Positions 48,333 through 59,826 of a stretch of 64,000 bases of DNA are shown here, one piece after another. The position numbers and the translations under genes are program-made. How positions within the stretch are numbered: position 1 is the first letter of the stretch; every line of letters starts with the position of its first letter. This stretch comes from Symbiodinium natans (taxonomy: Eukaryota > Sar > Dinophyceae > Suessiales > Symbiodiniaceae), in the NCBI GenBank assembly GCA_905221605.1, contig CAJNDS010002072.1:245501-309500 (forward strand), in the 5' to 3' direction. The notes below the pieces were generated by a model. That model saw nothing but the letters and a program-made list of their open reading frames with translations. It made no database searches and was not told the DNA's origin.

Positions 48333-48608
48333 GCTTAGGGTTAATTAAGGTTAATTAAGGTTTGAACCCTGTTCCCCAAAGTGCGGGTCCCTGTCTGCCT
48401 CGAGCTGCTCCTGCAGCGCCTGCATGCGCTCCACGCTGAACCTGCACAGCACAGGTTTCAAAGTTTCTAAGTTTAGGGTTTGCGATTTAGGGTTTAGGGT
48501 TTAGGGTTTAGAAATGTAGGGCTTAGGGTGTGGCATTTAGGGTTTAGGATTTACGGTTTACAGCCTAGGGTTTGCTACTGATAACTGCCAATGGCTACCT
48601 TGAAGTAG

Positions 48609-48726
48609 CTACCCAGCTACAAGGAGGGCCCCCCCTTACTATACTAAGCGTCGTTGAGGGACTTGTAACCTAAGATAGGAGGCTCATAACCCAATCTCGG
48701 GTCTTGAGAACTCTACTACTACCTGG
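48609..48726. mobile_element. Family G element
   Basis: The ends GCTACCCAGCTACAAGGAGG and ACTCTACTACTACCTGG, and inner GGGACTTGTAACCTAAGATA, match the copy at 28834. Confidence 0.6.
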
Positions 48727-50279
48727 AGGGGGGGTGCTAAACCCTATACCCTAAACCCTAAACCCTAAACCCTAAACCCTAAACCCTAAACCCTAAACCC
48801 TGTAGGAGTCCTCCATTGAATGCCACGATCTTCGGCACGCTGCACAAACCATGTCCGGGCAGCATCCTTGGACAGGAGTCGCTGAAACGTCCCAACAACC
48901 CCCACCTTAAAAAGGGACCCCTTATACACCCCTTCTATACCCCTTACATACCTAAACCCTTATATATATTTTTTTAACAACCCAAGCAGAACCCTCTGAA
49001 GAGGGTAAGGGGCCGTAAACAGGGACCAGGAAACTGCCGTCAGGAACTTGTAACGAAACTCGCCGAGCACATTCCGTGTTCCGAGCGATGGCACATGCTT
49101 CACCGAAGCGATGTGCGCTCTCCGACTCAAAGTAGCATGACAAACAGCTCCAAAAGTAGGCATGTTTTACATGTTCCAGGTTCGGCCGAGGCCTGCGTGA
49201 AGCCTCAGCGTAAAGCGAGTGTGCCCTAAACCCGCCTTTGCAACCCCAAGACCCTAAGCCCTAAACCATAAAGCCTGGTGTCGGGGATTTCCCAACAAGG
49301 AATGGAAATCAAAGCCCTTGAACCCGAAAGCCCACCTTGGCAATGCCCGACAAGAGCTCCCATGGCTTCACGGCGTGCGCACCTGGAGGAGGATCCCTTG
49401 TTAATTCATAAACCCCATCTCTTTTAACATCATATGGCTCCCTTAACCTTACCAGGATTCGGGTAACTATCCTATGATAAGGCCCTGGCCCTTAAGGAAA
49501 CCCCGCATTCCCCAAGACCCCCTCGTACTCCCTAAGGCCCTCTAAGCCTCCCTGAATTTCCCTCCAGAAACCCTTAGAGCCCCCAAAACCAACAATAAGC
49601 CTAAACCCTAAACCCGAAACCCAGGCCGCACCACTCACCACGGATCAACAGACTTGCTTGTTGGGTTCGGGGGCGGTTGAAGTTAAGGGTTTAGGGGTAA
49701 CCCAACAAATACTTAGTATGGCAACCCCAAACAAGCGTCTCCCTATTTTCGGAAACCCCATAACATGCGAGATCATGTTGCTACACGCACGGCTACTCTC
49801 TTCGTGCAGTGTCAACCCAGCTACCTTGGCCAACGCGCAGAAACTCCATCCGTATCAGCCCGATTCCTTACTGCAACACTGGCAACACTCTTTCGGAAAC
49901 TTCATCTAGGCACGGGAACCACATAGTTCAAAGGACCCCCTCCCCCGTCTTTACTTCATGGAGTCTTTTCAGGGAACCTCAATCCTACAGAAAGAAAACT
50001 GAGTGGCATCCCAAAATCTAAACACTAAACCCTAAACCCCTAAACCCTGAGCCCTAAACACCCTAAAGCCCCTGAACCCTAAAATCCCTAAACCCCTTAA
50101 GAAGCTTGACAGCCCTGTTCTTGAGCCAAAAACCCTCAACCCTAAACCCCGAACCCTAAACCTCTGAAAAGCTTGACATCCCACTTCAGCCTAAACCCTA
50201 AACCATCCTAAACCCTAAACCTCAACCCCTGAAAAGCTTGAAATCCCTGTTCCGAAGGGTCCATGCACCTTATTATTTC

Positions 50280-50377
50280 CTAGGTTGACCCCTAAAGCCC
50301 TCTGAAACATATTCCTGAATATGATCCTCTTAAACCCAAATAAGGGAAAATATAAAATGTCCCAAGGGCCTACCTGG
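50280..50377. mobile_element. Family B MITE, nested in a family A remnant
   Basis: This 98-bp copy is flanked on the left by CGAAGGGTCCATGCACCTTA and on the right by TTATATACTTTG, the two sides of a family A left arm. It is an independent insertion into family A. Confidence 0.75.
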
Positions 50378-50507
50378 TTATATACTTTGTAGTAGGGTGT
50401 TCCGTAAACATGCAGAAGCCACCGCCCTCTGCATCCCGGGCCGCAGATTCTTCCTTGGGCCGCGCCTCCCAGGGCTGAATCGCGTCGAGTTTCTAAGCGC
50501 TAAATAC

Positions 50508-50620
50508 CTAGGCTGCCCAGTAACCTAGGCTTAAAAAGGGTGCCCTTTTTTGCTTAAAGGGGTTTATAAGGGAACCTAAACCCCCCAAAAAGTGAATAAG
50601 GGTACTACTGGGCATCCTAG
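50508..50620. mobile_element. Family C MITE, full length (113 bp)
   Basis: The ends are CTAGGCTGCCCAGTAACCTA and TACTACTGGGCATCCTAG, with the interior AAAAAGGGTGCCCTTTTTTG. It is nearly identical to the copy at 61985. Confidence 0.85.
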
Positions 50621-51268
50621 ATACTCTGAATACCCCGAATACCCGGGTTTAGGGCTTAGGGTTGAGGGTTTACGGCTGCTCAATACCCTAATACCCGGGG
50701 TTCGAGGGATTAGGTTTCTTACAATTAATATTACCCAGGGCTCAACGCCCCAAACACTCCCAACCAACCCGACAAACACTAAGCCCCTCAACCTAAACCC
50801 CAAGCTCTCGAACCCAAAAAAAACCTTAAACCCTAAACCCTAGACCTTTACCCCCCTCCCCCCCCCCCAAAAAAAAAAAACCTAACCATACAAGTCGCCT
50901 CGAGCAGTTCCGCTGCTGCTCGTGGACCCAAACGCCGAACCTGATGGGGTAGCGGGGTAGACGATTAGGATGGGCTTTTGCTTTTTTGGGTTTAGGGCGA
51001 ATATTGAATTTGATCCAAAGTATATTCAGATCATATCACGTACTTGAGGGGAGTTTCCAGCAGTGATGTCAAAGAGCCACTTGGGCACGGCCCGCGCGGC
51101 GCCCACGCTGCTTCTCCTCGGGCCCAAAGAGCTGTGGGGTCAAAGGGAGCACAGCAGGACCCAGAGTAGGCCCTTATTCCCTTTTTTAGGGTTTCGGTTC
51201 CCTTATGAGCCCCATGAACCAAAAAAGGCACCCATGTCATTTCTAGGTTCCTCTTCTGTTTAGGTATC

Positions 51269-51419
51269 TTAGGGTAGCTACATGGGCCCTTAATATGGTC
51301 CCTTTCCTCCGTTAAAAAGTTCTGATGTATGGGCTCTGTATTGTATAGGGTATATAAGCGGTAAACAAGGGGTCCCCTTTGTAAGGGCCCATACTAAGGG
51401 ACCATGTATCTACCCTTAG
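51269..51419. mobile_element. Family F element (about 151 bp), inverted orientation
   Basis: Matches the reverse complement of the copy at 43047 over its length (for example GTTCTGATGTATGGGCTCTG and TATAGGGTATATAAGCGG). Confidence 0.7.
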
Positions 51420-51771
51420 AGGGTATAGATGGTTCGGAGTTTCAAGGCCGGCTGCAAACCCTAAACCCTAAACCCTAAACTTTAAACCCTAAACCCTAAA
51501 CCCTAAACCCTAGACCCTAGACCCTAAACACCCTAAATATAAACAGCTGAAATGGGGGGGCGTCCTTGCGCAGCGCACCGGCCGCAAGCAGAGCAGCTGC
51601 CACCGGAATCGCCGCCGAGGCTGCGTGGCGCCGCTGCGCAGACGCAGAGACCTGGCATTCTTAGAAAAAACCTTGGGGACCAGATGAAAGGGTTTAGGGT
51701 TTAGGGTTTAGGATTTAGGGTTTAGGGTTTAGGGTTTAGGGTATAGGGTTTAGGGTTTAGGGTTTAGGGTT

Positions 51772-51893
51772 AACCCTACCATTGCCCTTCTATACCCCTT
51801 ATATACCCTAGACAATCCAAGGGCCCATACTTCAGAACTCTATACGGCAGGTGAGGGGGACCGCATCAAGGGACCATGAAACTACCCTTAGAT
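51772..51893. mobile_element. Family F element, 5'-truncated by a telomere-type array
   Basis: The sequence enters the family F interior (CTATACCCCTTATATACCCT) straight from a TTTAGGG array and runs to the right end (GGGACCATGAAACTACCCTT). The left part is missing. Confidence 0.65.
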
Positions 51894-51906
51894 AGACCCC
51901 GAACCC

Positions 51907-52078
51907 TACATGTACCTATATAGTATATACTTGGGCCCTACAGCTACTATACTAGGTTGGCCCCTAAAGCCCTCTGAAAAATATTCCTGAATATGATCCT
52001 CTTAAACCCACATAAGGGAAAATATAAAATGTCCCAAGGGCCTACCTAGTATATATGTATATACTAGATACATGGATC
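51907..52078. mobile_element. Family A MITE carrying a nested family B element
   Basis: The left arm (51909-51951: CATGTACCTATATAGTATATA and following) and right arm (52050-52077: TATATACTAGATACATGGATC) of the diverged A subfamily surround a complete family B element at 51952-52049. Confidence 0.75.
51952..52049. mobile_element. Family B MITE, full length (98 bp), nested in family A
   Basis: The ends are CTAGGTTGGCCC and GGGCCTACCTAG, imperfect inverted repeats. TA lies on both sides, consistent with a TA target-site duplication as known for Tc1/mariner-type MITEs. Confidence 0.8.
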
Positions 52079-52581
52079 AGGGCATCAACGAGTACACGTT
52101 CGCGGATCACGGCCAAGAGCAGATGGCGGGAGCCATTTTGTCTGCTAGGGTCTAGGGTTTAGGGTTTAAGGTTTAGGGTTTATAATAGATAGGGTTTAGG
52201 GGTTAGGGTCTAGGGTTTAAGGGTTAGACGATTAGATGGGGCCCGAACCTTGCAGAAAGGGAACACGCGCACCGCGGGAGAACTTACAATTTGCTGCGAC
52301 ATGTAGCCGCAGATGGAATCCAGAACATCTGGAAGCCCTTAGCCCCTAAAACCCCAAGCTCCTAAAACTCAAACCCTCAACCCTAAACCCTAAACCCTAA
52401 ACTCAAAACCCTAAACCCTATACCCTCAACCCTATACCCTAAACCATACCCAAAGCAATGTGGCCTCCGTCTTCGGCAGGGCCTCCGTCCGAAACGGTCC
52501 CAAGGCAAGCGGCCGGAGGGCCTGGCGCAGCGTCTAGAGAGAGCCCTGCCTGGGCATTAGGTCCATACTTAGGGCAAGGCA

Positions 52582-52690
52582 GGGTTTAGGGTTTAGGGTT
52601 TAGGGTTTAGGGTTTAGGGTTTAGGGTTTAGGGCTTAGGGTTTAGGGTTTAGGGTTTAGGGCTTAGGGTTTAGGGCTTAGGGTGCGGGGT
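52582..52690 (+). repeat. Interstitial telomere-type array, TTTAGGG x14 with CTTAGGG variants
   Basis: Mostly canonical units; the right half alternates with CTTAGGG. Confidence 0.9.
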
Positions 52691-52720
52691 TCAGGGTTCC
52701 GAAAACAATAAGGCCTTGCT

Positions 52721-52830
52721 GTAAGTAGAGTTATAAGGACTCGAAAATCGGCGGCTTATAAAGCTCCTAACCTAGGCTATAAGTCCCTTAAGTCCAGATC
52801 GTATTGGTGAGAGGGGCCCTCTTTGTAGTG
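52721..52830. mobile_element. Family G element, inverted orientation
   Basis: The reverse complement of the family G pattern (GTAAGTAGAGTTATAAGGAC through GAGGGGCCCTCTTTGTAG). Confidence 0.6.
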
Positions 52831-53224
52831 TCTTAGGGGTTAGAGGCTTCGGGGCTTAGTGTCTAGGGGATTGGCTATAGGCTTGCGGCTTGCTGCCGAA
52901 ATCGACAAGTGCAGCAGCAGCGCTCTGAAGCTCAGACATACTAGGGTTTAGGGTTTAGGGTTTAGGGTTTCGGGTTTAGGGTTTAGGGTTAGGGTTTAGG
53001 GTGTAGGGTTTAGGTCATTGGTGCAAGGGCCAACCGAGCATTTGGGGGGTTCAGGGTTTAGGGTTGTCAGGCTGCAGGGAGTACAGAGACGTTGATGTCC
53101 CGAACCCTCAACCACAAATGGAACCTTCTAGGTTAGGGTTTAGGTTTAGGGTTTTAATGGTTGAGTAGGACCCTTGAACCGAACCTCTAAAGAAGGAACC
53201 TCAACACCCCACCCCCTCCACGTA

Positions 53225-54100
53225 CAGGAGCTGTGTGGACACTGATTGAAGCAACCCTTAGGCAGCAAAAGCAACCTTCAACGAAAGACCTCAAAGAAGG
53301 AACCTTGAGCCCTATGGAAACAATACAAACACTATCCCCAAGGGACAGAGGGAACAGGCAAAAGTCTGACTGACGACATCAAGACTTTCTACATTCGGGG
53401 TTTGTTTCTTGTGTTTGTTCTTCTTTCGGGGGCGGGGGGAGCGCTTTCTATAAGGAACAAACCTGGTGTCCAGCCTGCGGAGAAACAAACATCACTTGCT
53501 CAGCCATGGCAACAAAGGTACTGAAAGGCCACACTCGCCTTTCTGCACGCGTGGTGCGTAAGAGCCTACCACCCAGCACTTCTTCTCTGGGGCGCAGCTT
53601 GTTCGAGCAAAAGCTCTGCGAAGCAACCGACAGGATTAGCATTCCATTTAGGGTTGAACGCTCAACCCCTCTAAACCCTTTTTAGTGAATGCTAAACCCT
53701 AAACTTTAGCCCTACACTCCACGACCCTGAACGTCACATTGGGTTCGGAGGGCAGGTATTAGAGACGCCAAGAGGCTCCCCTACACTCCCTTTGGCACCA
53801 TTCATGAACAACAATGCGTATAGCACGGCCTGGACATATACATATATTGTTTCGTGTTGCTTGATTGAAATTGGCTTGTTTAAGCACAAACCGAGTCAAC
53901 CATTTGCGTTTTGCAAAAAAGATGGATAAAACCTTGGTATTCTACATATACATATACATATGTGTATATATATATATATGTATCAAGTATGTACAAACAC
54001 ATATAATGTACACGAAGGGATCAACAAGCAATAGAGAACATGATTCCTCAGGCTTAACCCTAAGCCCTGAACTCCTCTGAAAATGCAAGTAGCGTCCGTA
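53225..54100. other. Mostly unique DNA with an AT-rich patch, no gene recognised
   Basis: Frames of up to 71 codons lack motifs. A TATACATA-type patch lies at 53940-53990. Confidence 0.5.
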
Positions 54101-54101
54101 G

Positions 54102-54224
54102 TATACTTGGCTGCACTCAGGAGGGTAGCTAAAAAAATGAACTTTTAGCTGCCTTATTAAGAAACCCAACAAAACCCAAAAAGGCTAAAGATGTAAAGTT
54201 ACAGTAAAGCACCACAAAGTATAA
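54102..54224. mobile_element. Family J element (123 bp)
   Basis: Second copy of the 42600 element, with few differences; the boundaries agree at both ends. Confidence 0.75.
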
Positions 54225-54546
54225 GCCCAAATAGGGAACTTCAATGTCCCAAGGGGGCCATCCTGGTTCTAGCATGCCGGGAGCACACCCAACAAGGGTG
54301 CCCTGGGCTAGAGCAACTTCCTTTAGTGTGCAGGGTTTCGGGGGTTTCCTGCTTCCCCAGTTTCCTGTAGGATTTAGGGTTTAGGGTTAAGGGTGGGCTT
54401 AGGGGTGAGGGGTTAAGGTTTAAGAGATGACCTTCAGCAGAAAGCCTACAGCTAGCCCCTGATCCACCAGTCCGAAATCTTGACCCCGCGACATTCACTA
54501 AAAGAAAAAAGGACCCCTGCCCACCCTGCACCCCACCCCCCTCCAT

Positions 54547-54547
<1 letters not shown>

Positions 54548-54600
<53 letters not shown>
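54548..54600. repeat. AC microsatellite
   Basis: About 24 AC units. Confidence 0.95.
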
Positions 54601-54601
<1 letters not shown>

Positions 54602-56205
54602 ACAAGCGAGCAAACAAGCCAACACACGGACACCCCAACAAAGTCCTATGCTGTCTTTCCCGAACTAGTGGTGGTCCCCCAAATATATCCCCAAAGTACA
54701 GTAAGCCTTATGAAAGGGATTCCCCCAAAAAGGTATCCAAACCCTAAAAACCCTAAACCCCCAAAAAATCTACGAACCATCGAGAGCTGAAGTTGGGAAG
54801 GCGGCTTCTAGTCGGAGGCGGTGGCCACCAAGTTGCGAAACCTCGCAAGTGTTCGTTGGTTTCGGGTGCTACGAGTAGCGGCTTGCGGGTGTAGGCTTAG
54901 AGTTTAGGGTAGTTTGGGTTTAAGGCAGCTGGTGTTTTGGTGTCGGGCTCCTGAGGAAGCATGCTTTGCGAAGTCTTTGCTAGTTCTGCAGGGGTACGAC
55001 CGGAGCTTATGTAGCAGCTATCGGCAATAGCCTAAATCCCGGGTTAGGCTTAAGGCCTAAGCCCCGCCTTCCCAAACCTAAACCCCAAACCCTGCAAACA
55101 ACAAACAAGGGGTAACCTATGGCAGTTAACCTACCACACGTAGAATGTGTGCCTACTTAAATAGTACTTAAATGCCACTGACTCCGGCACCTTGAACCAC
55201 CCCTGGTTAAACTCTTGCATCCCTAAACCCTAACCCTCCCCCAGAAGATGTTTCCCTGCAAGTCTTTTCGGGATGCATGCCATTGATGAGGGCTTCGAAT
55301 GACCATCCACTATTCGCAGAACTGGCCATAATGTCTCACCACCCGATTACAGGAATTCCTTGAATACAAGAATGGGAACCGGCCATTACTCGGTTCATCA
55401 GGGCTTCCTTGGGCAAGCATGAAGTTGATCGTAATCAGGGTTATCTTGTCGCCGTGTTTTGTTGAGTTGTCCATTATCGCCATGCAATCCAATCGGACTG
55501 TAAGGGTTTGGGGTTTAGGGCTTAGGGTTTAGGGTTTAAGGGTCCTCAGAGCGATTCGCAGGGTGGCCTTTTGCCCATGCAAGGAATTTGCCAACATGCC
55601 TCCCAGCCCCAAGCCTGAACCACTAAACCCTCAAACCCTCAGACCCCAAGCCCTAAAGCCTAAACCCCGAACCCTAAACCGAACCCCTAACCCCGCGAGC
55701 TTCGCGGCGGCAGAGGAAGAGCTCGGCAGATAAAGCACACTGAAGGGCTGAAGGGCCAAGGTTTACGGTCTAGGGTTTAGGGTTTAGTGTTGGAGCTTGT
55801 AATTTGGCTTGAGGGCGATGCTTGGGAGTTTGGTTTTTGGGGTTTCAGAGTTTAGGGATTAATCATTTTAGCCCTGGAAGCAGCTCCCATGAATTGCCTG
55901 GACCCCGCAAGGACCTGTATAATGGCCCTGGCCCACAAGTGAAGAAAATCAAAAAGAATCTAGACTGAAGACTAACCTAGGAAAAAGAAAGGTGCCCTGT
56001 GTTGGTTTCAAGGGGCTCAGAAGGGAACCTAAACCCCTGTCTACTCCCCGCCCTAGAAATACACATAATAAGCCTGGGGTCGCGGCTAGGGTCACGTAGT
56101 CGTGGCCCGACCTAAATCCTATAGACCCTATAAACCCTACAACCCCCACAGCCCTAAACCCTAAACCCTAAACCCTAAACTCAGGGCCTAGGCCGCCCCC
56201 CTACA

Positions 56206-56640
56206 GAAGGGGGGCGGCGCTTAAGCCCTTCGACCTCTATGGCGAAAGTCGACCCAGGTCGCTTGCCCGCCTCCTGCAGCCAGGAGGTCGGTAGCAATCA
56301 CGATGGGCCCGGTACCGGAACAGGTTCTGCCGGGACCGGTTGCTGGTCCCCTGTGGCTGGCCGTTTCGGGGGGGTACCCCAAGGCCAGGAGGACCCGAAC
56401 CCCTCACCGCAGCGTGTCCAGCGACCAGGGAGCCTCAGGCTGGTCCAGGCAGGGCGGGTGCTCCCAGCGTTTGCCCACTCCGTGGCCCCTATTGGCCTTT
56501 CTGGCCCCCCCCTGGCCCCGCTGGCCCTTCTGGCCCCTGAGCCGCCTGACCCTTCTGGCCCCCTGACCCCCCTGGCCGGCCCTGACCCCCTGGCCTGGCC
56601 CCCTGATGACCCTGACCCCAAGCCTTTGTCTCCGACCCAC
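56206..56640. repeat. GC-rich island with CTGGCCC-type imperfect repeats
   Basis: Composition changes sharply from the surrounding telomere-type repeats. From about 56480 the sequence is an imperfect repeat of CTGGCCC and CTGACCC units. Confidence 0.6.
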
Positions 56641-56655
56641 ACCCGAACATCATGA
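56239..56655 (+). CDS. Hypothetical GC-rich, proline/glycine-rich ORF, doubtful
   Basis: This 138-codon frame sits in a GC-rich island at 56200-56640. Its second half is built on CTGGCCC-like units and reads PLAPLALLAPEPPDPSGPL. The opposite strand is also open and reads collagen-like (GPEGSGGSGA), as expected for a GC-rich simple repeat. Two open strands make coding potential ambiguous. No conserved domain is seen. Confidence 0.15.
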   Translation: MAKVDPGRLPASCSQEVGSNHDGPGTGTGSAGTGCWSPVAGRFGGVPQGQEDPNPSPQRVQRPGSLRLVQAGRVLPAFAHSVAPIGLSGPPLAPLALLAPEPPDPSGPLTPLAGPDPLAWPPDDPDPKPLSPTHTRTS

Positions 56656-56847
56656 AACTGAATAAGTTTTTAAAAATGAACTGTTGCCTTGAGTTTAGGC
56701 CTAAACCCTAAAAGGAATAGGGCGTTGGGTGGGAGAAAAGTGTTAGATGGCCCTCCACAATCGGGCCAAAGCTGCTCTTTGCACCTCACGAAGCTTTCGA
56801 GCTGGTTCCGAAACCTAACCTTCACAGCACCTACGCCCTATCACAGC

Positions 56848-56967
56848 AAACCCTAAACCCTAAACCCTAAACCCTAAACCCTAAACCCTAAACCCTAAAC
56901 CCTAAACCCTAAACCCTAAACCCTAAACCCTAAACCCTAAACCCTAAACCCTAAACCCTAAACCCAA
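56848..56967 (-). repeat. Interstitial telomere-type array, CCCTAAA x17, next to a C run
   Basis: Perfect units followed by a C run near 56971. Confidence 0.95.
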
Positions 56968-57427
56968 ACCCCCCCCCCCACCCCCAAGAGGAGGAGCAAA
57001 CTGACTTCGCGAACCTTCGGTGGCCAGGAGTGCTCATCATCCTGCGAAAGCAGCTGTAGGGTTTAGGGTTTAGGGTTTAGGGTTTAGGGTTTGGGGTTTG
57101 GGGTTTGGGGTTTAGGGTTTAGGGCCGTTTAGGGTTCAGGGCGCGGTTTCAGGGTTTCAGGGCTGTCAGGAATTTGGGTTCACTCAGGGTTTAGGGGACT
57201 TTGAGATGTCTAGGATACTTTGGCTTTGGCATGTTGAATATTTAAGCTTGGGTATTGGGTTCAGCACGGCCCCCGAAGTACCCAGAATCATGGCCTAAAC
57301 CCTGAAGACAACCCCCCTCAAACCCAAAACCCTAAACCCTACAAAAAAGTTCGGGTCAAACACTCATCGGGCTAAGATGGAAAGGAACATCTTTGAAGCA
57401 CAGCGGTGATGCTAAGATATTGCAAGG

Positions 57428-57520
57428 GTTGAGGGTGTATAGGGTGTATAGGGTGTATAGGGCGTATAGGGCGTATAGGGTGTATAGGGTGTATAGGGTT
57501 TGTACAGTTTATAGGGTTTA
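57428..57520. repeat. Ten-base GTGTATAGGG tandem array
   Basis: About seven units of GTGTATAGGG or GCGTATAGGG, a telomere-like decamer. Confidence 0.9.
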
Positions 57521-57665
57521 TGGGACCTAGGGTCTCAAGTGTAGGGTTTGCACCATGGCAGTCGCCAAAGCGCCGTGCTGCCAGGGAGGCCGGGTCTTCA
57601 CATTGCGACACCCCTGAACCCTAAACTACCCGAAGCCCGACACCCCACATCCTAAATCCTAATAA

Positions 57666-57740
57666 CCCTAAACCCTAAACCCTAAACCCTAAACCCTAAA
57701 CCCTAAACCCTAAACCCTAAACCCTAAACCCTAAACCCTA
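57666..57740 (-). repeat. Interstitial telomere-type array, CCCTAAA x10
   Basis: Regular array. Confidence 0.95.
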
Positions 57741-57891
57741 TGCTGGGTTAGTGCCTCCTCTGCACCAAGGTATTGAGACAATGCTCGCCCTCTGACCCCA
57801 ACGCTCATCTCTCAAACTTCCCCGCCTCTGATCCCCCTTAAGCCCTGTAGACCTTAGACACACCCCCGAACCAAACCCGAAAAAACATGCC

Positions 57892-57950
57892 CATCTGGGG
57901 ACTTTGGGGCCCAAGTAGGTAGTAATGAAATACATGAAACCTTAGGGGTT
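57892..57950. mobile_element. Family A MITE, right half only
   Basis: The right half (GGGACTTTGGGGCCCAAGTA to CCTTAGGGG) is kept without a left arm and runs directly into a TTTAGGG array. Confidence 0.6.
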
Positions 57951-58932
57951 TAGGGTTTAGGGTTTAGGGTTTAGGGTTTAGGGTTTAAAGAACCTGCACC
58001 CCACAAAAACCCCGACACTTGGTCCTCGTAGATGGCCAGCACCGGGGCATCCGTCACGGTGGACCGCGAAAGTTGCGGCGGCAACTGTTTCGATGAGCCT
58101 CATGGCTACCCTAAACCCTGAACCCTAAACCCTAAACCCGAAACCCTAACCCTAAACCCTAATCCCTGAACCCTAAACCACCACAAAAGGCTTGGTCTTT
58201 CTGGATGTTTGGTTTGGGGAATTTGGGGTCTGCATCCATTGATTGTTAAGTGAGGGAAGAGCTTTGGGTCCGGAGCTACATAAGCCCTCCCTAATCTGCG
58301 GTATAGGGTTTAAGGTTTAGGGTTTAGGGCTTAGGGTTTGGGGTCTGTGGGCCAAGGGGGCCCAGGGAGCTTCGCAAACAATTCGGAGGCTGGTGGGGTA
58401 TTTAGGGTTTAGGGCTTAGGGTTTAGGGTTTAGGGTTTAGGGTTTGGGGTTTAAGGTTTAGGGTTTAGGGCTTAGGCCTCCGGGTTCACAGTAGGGCTTT
58501 AGGGCTGAGGGTTCAAAAACAGGGTGAGGCTACGCGGTGTTCGGTAGTGCTGAGGGAAATGGACCGAGGGCTCCATTTAGGGTTTAGGGTTTAGGGTTTA
58601 GGGTTTAGGGTTGAGGGTTCAGGGCGAGCACCTTTTGCAAGCTCCTGCGCGCCTCCTTGTCCCAAACCCCACGGCCCAGCCCACAAGCCCAAAACACCCA
58701 ACTTCTAAATCCCAGCTCCAATCACCTGTATTCTTGATGTATCTGTATACATAAATAAATAAATAAATATATATATATGTGAATGATATCGAAAACATAT
58801 GCCCTTACGCAATGGAATTCCACAAAAGAACATCTACCCAATTGTTATGTATGCTTGCCTTATCTCCAAGAGCAATGCGACTTCAAGGACATCCTACACC
58901 TTGAACTGCGCTCCCCAACCTTAAGCCCTCAC

Positions 58933-59020
58933 GGTTTAGGGTTTAGGGTTTAGGGTTTAGGGTTTAGGGTTTAGGGTTTAGGGTTTAGGGTTTAGGGTTT
59001 AGGGTTTAGGGTTTAGGGTT
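58933..59020 (+). repeat. Interstitial telomere-type array, TTTAGGG x12
   Basis: Regular array bounded by CCCTCACGG on the left. Confidence 0.95.
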
Positions 59021-59577
59021 ACCCTACAGCCTTGCAGCAGAAGCAGCCCTGCCTGTCGAGTGAGGACTCCAGGAGGTGAGTTGTGAGCTGTACATCACTG
59101 CCTGGAGGGTTTGGGGTGTAGGGTTTAGGAGCACACCTCAAAATGTAACTGAAAGGGTTGAGGGTTTAAGGGCTTGGTGGGACTTGGGTGTTGGAACATT
59201 CAGGGTTTAGGGTTTACGGCTTGCGGGCTTTGGGATTCAAGAATTTTGGGGCTTGGGCTTGAGAACTTAGGGTTGAGGGTGTTTAGGGTTTAGGGTTTAG
59301 GGTGTAGAGATAAAACGTTGAGGGTTTAAGGTTTAAGGGCTTTGGGGTTTGAGGACTTTGTGGCTTGGATTTGGGAACATTAATGGTTTAGGTTTGAGGG
59401 CTTTGGGGTGAGAATGAGAAGGGTTTGGTGTTTATATAACTGTGGGGCTTGGGTTTTTGAACGTTGGGGGTTTAGGGCGGAAGGTTTTCAAGGGTTTAAC
59501 AGCGTGGACTAAGTATTGGTTTACATGCTTGCCCTAAACCCGAAACAAAAGGAACTCCTTTTCTTCTGGGCGCAGAC

Positions 59578-59640
59578 ACGGGTCTCGAACCCCAAGCGCT
59601 GGCCCTGGCAGGCCATCGCGCGCTTCGGCTCAAAGGCTCA
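59578..59640 (-). other. tRNA-gene-like B box and flanks, possible tRNA-derived SINE remnant
   Basis: The minus strand carries GGGTTCGAGACCC (59580-59592), a perfect RNA polymerase III B-box core, preceded by a short self-complementary stretch around TGGCCTGCCAGG. A complete cloverleaf could not be folded by eye and the acceptor stem is missing, so this is at best a tRNA relic or SINE head. Confidence 0.2.
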
Positions 59641-59826
59641 GACCCCATGAACCCCCTATACCCTATAAACCCTGAAACCTAAACCTTAAAGGTACGTCAG
59701 GGGGATTGTAGGCGCTTTTGGGGGATTCGGACAGCTTAGAGGATAGGGCCCCCTAAACCCCAAACCCTGAAACTCTACAACTCTAAAACCCTAAAACCCT
59801 AGAACCCCTGAACCGACTAGGAGATC

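Noticed and set aside
57372-57611. ORF with HPIHPIRPI repeats
   Set aside because: It is a translation of the GTGTATAGGG decamer array.
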